NCBI GenBank assembly: GCA_018896595.1
Contig: JAHIME010000069.1
Coordinates: 1 to 15,515 of the forward strand
Direction: 5' to 3'
Origin: Patescibacteria group bacterium
Lineage (GTDB): Bacteria > Patescibacteriota > Patescibacteriia > Patescibacteriales > VMTK01
Length of the DNA: 15,515 nt
This document shows positions 1 through 5,023 of the stretch, in pieces (the stretch's first letter is position 1; each line of letters opens with the position of its first letter). The position numbers and the translations under genes were made by a program. The notes under the pieces were generated by a model. It was not told where the DNA came from. It saw only the letters and a list, made by a program, of their open reading frames with translations, and did not search any database.

Positions 1-53
1 GTTGAACCTTAAGCAGAAAGCCCATCCTCAAAAACTTTCTGCTTTGAACATTG
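1..53. repeat. Direct repeat, copy A, with internal hairpin
   Basis: The first 44 bases match 925-968 exactly, and similarity continues to about base 53. Inside lies a perfect 10-bp inverted repeat (11-20 with 35-44). The copy lies about 110 bp downstream of the stop codon of the leftward exonuclease gene. Copy B lies at a similar distance from the stop of the other leftward gene. The window begins exactly at the first repeat base that can be compared. That would fit a contig end in a multi-copy repeat, but this cannot be proven from here. Confidence 0.8.
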
Positions 54-149
54 TTTTTCCAGCTACATCGCTTTTTGTTATTCCGGAAGTTTAGAAACCG
101 GATATAATCTCTCGCTTAAAGTAAACTGGTATGCCCTTAAGCAATAGAT

Positions 150-192
150 GCCGCCCCGTCTATCTCGTCAATAAGTGACGATAGACGGCGGC
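150..192 (-). other. Strong hairpin over the exonuclease stop codon
   Basis: A perfect 9-bp stem (156-164 with 180-188) continues inward with GTCA/TGAC around a 5-nt loop, and outward with GCCG/CGGC after a 2-nt bulge. It spans the stop codon at 160-162. No U-tract follows on either strand, so it is not a classic terminator. It may be a 3'-end stability element. Confidence 0.5.
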
Positions 193-684
193 CGCTACAG
201 CCGAGTCGTAGAGCGGGTTGTGCGTCCCGCCCTCGAACTCTCCGACCGACAGCTCGTTCTTCTTGACGTAGCTGTCGACGGACGTCGGGTCCTCACCTGC
301 CTGTTGCAGGTTGCCCGAGACGTCGAGCAGGGGGTAGGGAGCGTCCCAGTCCCCGATGAGGCCGGCGGCATGGAGGTCACGGAGGATTTTCACCTCCACA
401 ATGAACCCCATGTGCACGATCACGTCGGCGTCCGTCTTGTTCGCCTTGTAGAACTCGGCGAACGAGGCGAGAAGCGCGTCGTAGTTGTCGTGCGTCACCG
501 GAATGTCGCCGATCTTGGGGAGGACGTTCTCCTTGACCCAAGCGTCGGTGACTTCCGTGTCCGGGAGGCGACCGACGAATCGAGCGATCTCGGCGCCGCT
601 CTCGTCGAAGACAAGCGCGCCGATGGCGAACGCCCGTCCCCACAGGCCGTTCGTTTCCGCGTCAAACGAAAAAATCTTTTTCAT
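160..684 (-). CDS. DEDD-type 3'-5' exonuclease (DnaQ-like fold), GC-rich
   Basis: Predicted 174-aa nuclease. The N-terminus carries the Exo I motif FSFDAETNG (D8, E10). An Exo II-like segment lies at residues 91-97, where HMGFIVE has Glu near the place of the usual Asp. The C-terminal HNPLYD (H155, D160) fits the H-x4-D Exo III motif of DEDDh enzymes. Such enzymes remove nucleotides from DNA or RNA 3' ends using two metal ions; the substrate here is unknown. The start at 684 is chosen because AGGAGAG lies 7 nt upstream; the longer frame to 756 lacks a ribosome-binding site and would run through a hairpin. After the first AT-rich codons the gene is far richer in G+C than its surroundings, with many GTC, CTC, GAC and CGG codons, which suggests transfer. 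Repeat copies A and B flank it. Family fairly sure; exact role unknown. Confidence 0.75.
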   Translation of the reverse strand: MKKIFSFDAETNGLWGRAFAIGALVFDESGAEIARFVGRLPDTEVTDAWVKENVLPKIGDIPVTHDNYDALLASFAEFYKANKTDADVIVHMGFIVEVKILRDLHAAGLIGDWDAPYPLLDVSGNLQQAGEDPTSVDSYVKKNELSVGEFEGGTHNPLYDSAVAAAVYRHLLTR

Positions 685-719
685 TTTTTCTCTCCTTTTT
701 TCTTTTTTCTGTATTTTGC

Positions 720-775
720 CCAAAGGACAGTAAGCTAATAATCTGTAAACAGCCAATCAGCTTACCGCCCTTTGG
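720..775 (-). other. 17-bp inverted repeat upstream of the exonuclease
   Basis: Bases 720-736 pair with 759-775 with only two mismatches around a 22-nt loop. The hairpin lies just before the exonuclease ribosome-binding site on the transcribed strand, so it would fall in the 5' leader. No U-tract follows on either side. It could be an operator, a leader structure or a processing stem. Confidence 0.55.
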
Positions 776-807
776 TATTGATAATTATAAAAAGAACATT
801 CCAATTT

Positions 808-896
808 CCCAGCCCGCCAATTGCTAATGGGCTTGGGCAGAAAAAATCGCATTTTCCAAAAACTTTCTTTAACTTGAATCCGCAAATCGCTTTGCG
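808..896. other. Two further hairpins in the gap
   Basis: Bases 808-815 pair with 829-837 (8 bp, one bulged T, 13-nt loop). Bases 881-886 pair with 891-896 (perfect 6 bp, loop TCGC). No open reading frame longer than about 26 codons is credible between 776 and 1090. This gap is part of a run of hairpins that continues in both directions. Confidence 0.45.
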
Positions 897-910
897 AACT
901 TAAGAAAAGA

Positions 911-968
911 GAGGATGGTTTTTTGTTGAACCTTAAGCAGAAAGCCCATCCTCAAAAACTTTCTGCTT
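911..968. ncRNA. Predicted H-type pseudoknot built on the repeat
   Basis: Two perfect helices interlock. GAGGATGG (911-918) pairs with CCATCCTC (946-953), and AAGCAGAAAG (935-944) pairs with CTTTCTGCTT (959-968). Connecting loops are 16, 1 and 5 nt. On the minus strand this gives a U5 first loop and an A-rich 16-nt last loop, the usual geometry of stable RNA pseudoknots. Base pairing is seen directly; existence as RNA is inferred. Downstream of copy A the partner segment would lie outside the window. Confidence 0.5.
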
Positions 969-985
969 TAAACCTTGTAGAGGTT
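925..985. repeat. Direct repeat, copy B
   Basis: Identical to 1-44 over 44 bases, then diverging with an 8-nt indel before a shared GTTTTTC-like tail. It lies about 118 bp past the stop codon of the leftward gene 1091-1456, paralleling the position of copy A after the exonuclease gene. Repeat-to-repeat distance is 924 bp, one gene per interval. Confidence 0.8.
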
Positions 986-994
986 TTTCACTTT

Positions 995-1086
995 TGCTTC
1001 GGAGAAGTATTCCTCCAAACTTTTTTCCGAAGCAGCGGCCGATTTTCTACGACCGCGAGTTTAACCGGCAAATCATCTCGCGGTCG
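995..1086. other. Two tandem perfect hairpins
   Basis: TGCTTCGGA (995-1003) pairs with TCCGAAGCA (1026-1034), and CGACCGCGAG (1050-1059) pairs with CTCGCGGTCG (1077-1086). Both stems are perfect. The second begins 5 bp after the stop of the leftward gene and could act as its 3' end, although the U-tract is poor. Confidence 0.5.
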
Positions 1087-1090
1087 GGGA

Positions 1091-1456
1091 TTATATCAAT
1101 CCCAAGTCAGCCCGGCGGATTTGGGTCGCCAGCTTATTCAGCCGGCGCCCGAAACGCCAGCACCAAAGCCTCCTCAAAATTGGGAGGCGATGGTCCCTCG
1201 CCTCGCAGAGATAAAATTCCGCTATTTTTTCCATTTCTTTTTCTTTCACCTCCCTCGGTTTAAAGGCCGCGTATATCTCGCCCCATAGTTTTGCCCTCTT
1301 TTCCCTCCCCACAAGGCGAAGCTCTTGTAACTTGTCACAAAGAGCCGCCTTTTCCTCTTCTTTTTTTAGGGCACTGTACTTTTTAAAAACCTCCTCCCTT
1401 ATTTTTTTTTCTTCTTTGTCGGGAAAAATTCCGTCTATAAATTCTCTTACTCTCAT
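1091..1456 (-). CDS. Hypothetical K/E-rich protein, 121 aa
   Basis: I do not recognise the family. The start at 1456 is well supported: AGGAG lies 8 nt upstream, in the same arrangement as the exonuclease gene (AGGAG, A-rich spacer, ATG). Residues 1-85 are highly charged, rich in Lys and Glu and probably helical, with no signal peptide. The last 35 residues change character (Arg/Leu/Trp-rich), and the DNA beneath them contains hairpins: 1141-1147 with 1155-1161, and 1168-1173 with 1183-1188. The C-terminus may therefore be read-through into structured DNA after a shift or insertion. It is read in the same direction as the exonuclease and is followed by repeat copy B. Confidence 0.5.
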   Translation of the reverse strand: MRVREFIDGIFPDKEEKKIREEVFKKYSALKKEEEKAALCDKLQELRLVGREKRAKLWGEIYAAFKPREVKEKEMEKIAEFYLCEARDHRLPILRRLWCWRFGRRLNKLATQIRRADLGLI

Positions 1457-2349
1457 TTTTTTCTCCTTAGCCCGACGTTCTCACTGACCGCCCGCGGCTT
1501 TTCTTTTTTTTATTTGACTGCCAATTGAATTTCCAAAACAAACAGCGGAAACTCAACAAGCAGCCAAATTTTACTCAATCCATATTCAATTTTCAAAGAA
1601 CGCCTTACTTCCTCCTTTTACTCTCTCCTCTTAAGAGGCAGCAAGGAAATTTCTGGACGCAAGAGCGGTTCAGACTCTTCTGTCCAGCCGATCTCCTTGC
1701 TAAAGAAAAACGGTTGACAGGATCGCCGTCGGCGGGCTTTATCCTCTTTTGGAGAATGTTGCCACAGCCTCTTGGCGCGATTGCTTGCCGGTCGGTTCGT
1801 AAATCAACCGGCGAATCAATTAAATCCCATCCATTATTCCGACAAACTTCGGAATAAACGAACTTTTGATATAATGATCTTGGGAAATGAACTCTCTCCG
1901 CCCAAGTGTTTTTGCCAAGGCATAGTGTTTGTTCACTCTAACATCCCAAAACAATTATTAATCAAATTTATCTTATTATTATAAAGAACATATTCTCTCG
2001 CTAAACAGAGAGAATGATGAAGAAGAATTTAGAGGGACTGTCCGACAAGCTGGATGCCCATGTTGCGATCCTCCTCTCCATCATTCCCGCCGCTTATTCG
2101 CACGCGCCGTCCCGCTCCTCGCGAGGGGCTGGATAACGCGGCCTCCCAAGGGGAAAAACTAAAAAGGGCGGTAAATATTTTAATATCCTATTATTAGAGA
2201 AAGAGAACATTAAAATACTTATCGCCTCTAGCATGCGCTGATTTAAAAATCATCAGCGCAAACTAATTTTTGATTTGCGCGAATTCGCGCTTGTATTTTT
2301 TCTCTCTCCTCTATTAATTTGTAATGAACATTTTTTAGTTTAATAAATC
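1457..2349. ncRNA. Hairpin-dense non-coding interval, possible large structured RNA
   Basis: No credible protein is encoded on either strand. Instead there is a dense series of inverted repeats: a palindrome at 1627-1638; a three-segment hairpin at 1640-1701 (8, 6 and 5 bp); 1719-1745; 1787-1812; 1834-1842 with 1849-1857; 1879-1884 with 1901-1906; 1992-1999 with 2008-2015; 2012-2019 with 2079-2086; 2114-2129; 2166-2184 with 2209-2227 (19 positions, one mismatch on the plus strand); 2234-2242 with 2252-2260; and a 14-bp palindrome at 2277-2290. A leftward consensus promoter lies at 2350-2378 and a rightward extended -10 at 1867-1875, so the transcribed strand is uncertain. G-U pairs in the 2114 and 2166 stems favour the plus strand. 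I cannot assign it to OLE, GOLLD, ROOL, RNase P or tmRNA by motif. Confidence 0.4.
1867..1875 (+). promoter_or_regulatory. Extended -10 promoter, rightward
   Basis: TGATATAAT gives TGn followed by a perfect TATAAT. There is no good -35, which extended -10 promoters can lack. A start near 1882 would transcribe toward the rightward terminator at 2530-2553, an RNA of about 670 nt. Confidence 0.35.
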
Positions 2350-2378
2350 ACTATATCACATATTCAAAATCCTGTCAA
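2350..2378 (-). promoter_or_regulatory. Near-consensus sigma-70 promoter, leftward
   Basis: On the minus strand TTGACA (2378-2373) is followed after 17 bp by TATAGT (2355-2350). It points into the hairpin-dense interval and, beyond it, to the two leftward genes. Confidence 0.65.
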
Positions 2379-2529
2379 GCGTTTTTAGAGATAAATAATA
2401 ATTTCTTATTTAAAATTAGCTAAAAAATAATTTTCTTATTTCTAATATTTTTTCTTATCTTTACCCTGTTAGAAAAAAGCATTTGACGAAATCGGGTGTT
2501 AGATAATTTGTCGCGGTTGGCGATTTAAA

Positions 2530-2553
2530 GCCGCGGACAAGCGGCATTTTTTT
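2530..2553 (+). terminator. Intrinsic terminator, rightward
   Basis: GCCGC (2530-2534) pairs with GCGGC (2541-2545) around GGACAA, followed by A and seven T. It lies upstream of the ATPase promoter and has no protein-coding gene ahead of it on this strand, which suggests an RNA transcript from the interval to its left. Confidence 0.6.
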
Positions 2554-2595
2554 AATGGAGTTTACTTCTCCAAAATACATGCTAAAATAATAATA

Positions 2596-2623
2596 TTGAC
2601 ATATATTTTTTATATGCTACAAT
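2596..2623 (+). promoter_or_regulatory. Promoter of the AAA ATPase gene
   Basis: TTGACA, 16-bp spacer, TACAAT, with a TG one base before the -10. The predicted start is near 2630, 37 nt before the ATG. An inverted repeat flanks the -10 (ACATAT..TTTTT from 2600 against AAAAATATGT at 2624-2633) and could be an operator. Confidence 0.7.
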
Positions 2624-2666
2624 AAAAATATGTATATATTTTTAATAACTAATACTAAAAAACTAT

Positions 2667-3962
2667 ATGTATTTATTAAACAGGACAATAATACCTAAAA
2701 TTATACAACAATTTGATAACAATTTAATCTTAATTTTAATTGGAGCCAGACAGGCGGGAAAAACGCACTTGCTTAAGTTAATAGAAGCTAATATTAAATC
2801 CGAACATCCTGACAATAAAGTATTATACCTAAACCTTGAGGACGAAAGCCTGCTTTTACAGATTGCGGATTATAAAAATTTTTTAATTTTCCTTAAAACG
2901 CAAGGCGTTAACGGCGGCCATAACAAAACATTTATTCTCTTAGATGAATTTCAGAAGCTGCCTCGGCCAACCAAGCTGTTAAAATTAATTTACGACAATC
3001 ATCCTAATTTAAAAATCATTGCTACCGGTTCGTCATCTTTGGATATTTACAAAAAAATGCGCGAAGAATCAATGGCTGGCAGAAAACGAATTTTTAATGT
3101 TTTTCCTTTGTCTTTTAATGAATTTTTATCGTGGCAATACCCTGATTTAAGCAAAATATTCGCAAGAATAATTGAAAAAAATCTTGATCCATCTTCAATA
3201 AGCCAAAATTTTGTTTTGCCATTTAACGAATTTACTGTTTTTGGCGGTTATCCGCGCCCGGTATTAACTAAAACCATTGAAGAAAAACAGGAAGGATTAA
3301 AAGAAATATACAACTCATATATTCAAAGGGATATTATCGGGCTTTTACCCACGGAGGATACTGTAAATTTCAGCAAATTAGTCGCTATTTTAGCTTCTCA
3401 AATAAGCAATCTTCTTAATATTAATGAACTTGCCAATACTCTTAACTGCGCTCGCTCAACCATGGAACGATTTTTATTTATTCTAGAAAATACTTTTATT
3501 ATTAAGCAGTTGCCGCCATACTACACTAACAAGCGCAAAGAGATTGCTAAAATGCCAAAAGTGTATTTTATAGATACGGGCTTACGTAATTTTTCTCAAA
3601 AGAATTTCGCAGAATTGGATATCAGATCTGATATCGGCCAATTGGTTGAAAACGCTGTTTTCTTGGAATTGCTGAAAAATTTTAAAGTCTGGCATAATAT
3701 TTATTTTTGGCGCGCTTCGCAAGGAGCGGAAGTTGATTTTATTATTACTAAAAACCAAGAGCCGTTTCCAGTTGAAGTAAAATATCAGCCGATTAAAAAG
3801 CAGATTACGCCGTCCGGCATGAAGGCTTTTATCAACCATTATAAGCCGAAGCAAGGGTTTGTCTTAACAAAAGATTTTTACGCCCAAACTGAATACAACG
3901 GATGCAAGATTAATTTTCTGCCTGCTTTTTTAGCATCAAAAATTTTTCAGTTTATTGATTAA
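2667..3962 (+). CDS. AAA ATPase with DUF4143 C-terminus
   Basis: A 431-aa protein of the AAA_14/DUF4143 family that is common in archaea, CPR and many gut and sediment bacteria. Walker A is GARQAGKT (26-33), Walker B is LLDE (91-94), and a sensor-like ATGSSS lies at 119-124. The C-terminal part has a winged-helix-like segment and then EVDFIITK with VEVKYQ (about 355-376), which resembles a PD-(D/E)xK nuclease core as seen in DUF4143 proteins. The length is typical of the family and the gene looks intact. No Shine-Dalgarno is visible before the ATG. It is monocistronic, with its own promoter upstream and tRNAs downstream. The cellular role of the family is not established; a link to mobile DNA or defence is often suspected. 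Confidence 0.9.
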   Translation: MYLLNRTIIPKIIQQFDNNLILILIGARQAGKTHLLKLIEANIKSEHPDNKVLYLNLEDESLLLQIADYKNFLIFLKTQGVNGGHNKTFILLDEFQKLPRPTKLLKLIYDNHPNLKIIATGSSSLDIYKKMREESMAGRKRIFNVFPLSFNEFLSWQYPDLSKIFARIIEKNLDPSSISQNFVLPFNEFTVFGGYPRPVLTKTIEEKQEGLKEIYNSYIQRDIIGLLPTEDTVNFSKLVAILASQISNLLNINELANTLNCARSTMERFLFILENTFIIKQLPPYYTNKRKEIAKMPKVYFIDTGLRNFSQKNFAELDIRSDIGQLVENAVFLELLKNFKVWHNIYFWRASQGAEVDFIITKNQEPFPVEVKYQPIKKQITPSGMKAFINHYKPKQGFVLTKDFYAQTEYNGCKINFLPAFLASKIFQFID

Positions 3963-4083
3963 AAAGCAGCCGATCTCCCGGCCCGACAATTTGTTCGCTG
4001 GCCTAAAAATAGCAAAAAAATAATTTTTTAATTTTTATAATTTTTGCTTTTCTAAAATATGTGCTAAATTATTAATATGCCTT

Positions 4084-4157
4084 GGACGCGTAGCTCAGTT
4101 GGTTAGAGTACTTCGTTGACATCGAAGGGGTCGGTGGTTCGAGTCCACCCGCGTCCA
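4084..4157 (+). tRNA. tRNA-Val (GAC)
   Basis: A full cloverleaf: acceptor GGACGCG pairs with CGCGTCC (4150-4156), the D arm has GTAGCTCAG, the anticodon stem CTTCG/CGAAG holds loop TTGACAT with anticodon GAC, and the T arm is GGTGG/CCACC with a TTCGAGT loop. CCA is not encoded. A weak extended -10 (TGCTAAATT, 4062-4070) lies upstream. Confidence 0.95.
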
Positions 4158-4161
4158 CTTT

Positions 4162-4219
4162 TTAGAGCGCTCCGGTGGAACCGGAGAGGTCACAAGTTCA
4201 AGTCTTGTGCCGCCCACCA
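4162..4219 (+). pseudogene. tRNA 3' fragment lacking its 5' acceptor and D arm
   Basis: The sequence starts inside a D stem (GAGC) and then keeps a complete anticodon arm (CTCCG/CGGAG, loop GTGGAAC, anticodon GGA). It also keeps a short variable loop AGGTC, a T arm (ACAAG/CTTGT), the 3' acceptor strand GCCGCCC, and an encoded ACCA. The matching 5' strand GGGCGGC is absent from the neighbouring sequence on both sides, so it is neither complete nor locally permuted. GGA would be serine, but serine tRNAs normally have a long variable arm and this one does not. A tRNA 3' end without its 5' part is the usual footprint of integration or deletion at a tRNA gene. Confidence 0.75.
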
Positions 4220-4229
4220 TTACCGCGTC

Positions 4230-4258
4230 TTGTCTAAATCCTATAATCATTCTATAAT
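4230..4258 (+). promoter_or_regulatory. Promoter of the hsp20 operon
   Basis: TTGTCT, 17-bp spacer, perfect TATAAT (4253-4258). A second TATAAT lies at 4242-4247 without a good -35. The start is predicted near 4265, giving a leader of about 25 nt. No CIRCE-like repeat is visible. Confidence 0.55.
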
Positions 4259-4289
4259 AATAATTAGATAAATCGTCTAATTTTTTAAT

Positions 4290-4739
4290 ATGAACAACCT
4301 CTTCAAAAACCTTATCAAATCCAAAAAGAAAAATGTCGCGGTTAACAATGAGCTCGCGGCAGATGAAAACGACCTTGCCCAAGAGTGGCTGGACAGCGGC
4401 GATTATGAAGAAGGGCAATTGTCAATTGATGTCTATCAAACCGACAAGGACATAATCGTTAAATCCACCATTGCCGGAGTAAAGCCGGAGGATATTGACA
4501 TTTCTTTGAATAACGATATGCTTACTATCAGGGGTAAAAGGCAAATGCTGGAAGAAGTTGACGAAGATGATTATTTATACAGAGAATGCTACTGGGGCGC
4601 TTTTTCGCGCTCTATAATTTTACCCGTGGAAATCAGAGCTGATAAAATAGAGGCGGTTTTGGAAAACGGAGTTTTAACGGTTGTTCTGCCAAAAGCGAAA
4701 ACAGCGAAGCGGACGGAAATCAAAGTTAAGGAGATATAA
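4290..4739 (+). CDS. hsp20: Small heat-shock protein, Hsp20 family
   Basis: A 149-aa chaperone of the alpha-crystallin family, which holds unfolding proteins in a refoldable state. An acidic, variable N-terminal arm (about 1-45) precedes the alpha-crystallin domain (about 46-138): LSIDVYQTDKDIIVK, a hydrophobic AGVKPEDIDI segment, and the diagnostic NGVLTVVLPK near the end. The C-terminal IKV within RTEIKVKEI may act as the I-x-I/V anchor. The length is normal. The ATG has no clear Shine-Dalgarno. It is first in a rightward unit with the DUF3006 and VanW genes, 50 bp before the next start. Confidence 0.92.
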   Translation: MNNLFKNLIKSKKKNVAVNNELAADENDLAQEWLDSGDYEEGQLSIDVYQTDKDIIVKSTIAGVKPEDIDISLNNDMLTIRGKRQMLEEVDEDDYLYRECYWGAFSRSIILPVEIRADKIEAVLENGVLTVVLPKAKTAKRTEIKVKEI

Positions 4740-4743
4740 ATAA

Positions 4744-4767
4744 AATTTCTAATTTCTAATTTCTAAT
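4744..4767. repeat. Heptamer tandem repeat (AATTTCT)x3
   Basis: Three exact copies of AATTTCT followed by AAT fill the gap between the hsp20 and DUF3006 genes. It may simply be slippage-prone DNA. Confidence 0.7.
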
Positions 4768-4789
4768 CAAAAATAATGGATATTAATCT

Positions 4790-5008
4790 ATGATTTTAAA
4801 ACTAACAATTGACCGTTTTGAAGGCGATAAAGCTGTTTTAATCGCGGAAAGCGGCGAACAAATAATTTGGCCCAAAAATAAGCTGCCGGAAGATATTCAC
4901 GAAGGCATGGTTTTGAATTTTAACATCCAAAACAGCGAAGAGGCCGAGAAAGATAAAAAAGAATTGGCGAAAAATATTTTAAATGAAATATTAAAAGCTA
5001 AAAACTAA
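4790..5008 (+). CDS. DUF3006 family protein
   Basis: A 72-aa protein starting MILKLTIDRFEGDKAVL, the signature of DUF3006 (IDRFEGDxAVL, then a WP.K.LP segment and a charged tail). The family is a small beta-rich domain of unknown function. The C-terminal third is a Lys/Glu-rich helix. No signal peptide. It lies 15 bp before the VanW gene, so the two are probably co-transcribed. Confidence 0.8.
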   Translation: MILKLTIDRFEGDKAVLIAESGEQIIWPKNKLPEDIHEGMVLNFNIQNSEEAEKDKKELAKNILNEILKAKN

Positions 5009-5023
5009 ATCACTTTTGTTTTT

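Noticed and set aside
175..738. 187-aa plus-strand frame opposite the exonuclease
   Set aside because: A shadow frame caused by high GC; the minus frame has motifs and a ribosome-binding site.
869..949. 26-aa minus-strand frame MGFLLKVQQK.. starting inside the repeat
   Set aside because: GAGG abuts the ATG with no spacing, and the frame only reflects the pseudoknot sequence; a leader peptide remains possible but unsupported.
1..985. Integron-like cassette array
   Set aside because: GTTGAAC fits the attC core GTTRRRY, but the second core is missing and no integron integrase is in the window.
923..1288. 121-aa plus-strand frame over repeat copy B
   Set aside because: It lacks a start signal and runs through hairpins and the opposite gene.
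1525..1984. Plus-strand frames in the hairpin-dense interval
   Set aside because: A TTG start and overlapping frames without ribosome-binding sites; the amino-acid composition is not protein-like.
1457..2349. RNase P RNA or tmRNA
   Set aside because: The RNase P core motifs, a tRNA-like domain and a tag frame could not be found.
1..2650. CRISPR array
   Set aside because: Only two copies of the repeat, 924 bp apart, with genes between them.
4095..4418. 107-aa minus-strand frame over the tRNAs
   Set aside because: It is the antisense of the tRNA-Val and the tRNA fragment; such GGTRLELVTS-type peptides are a known annotation artefact.
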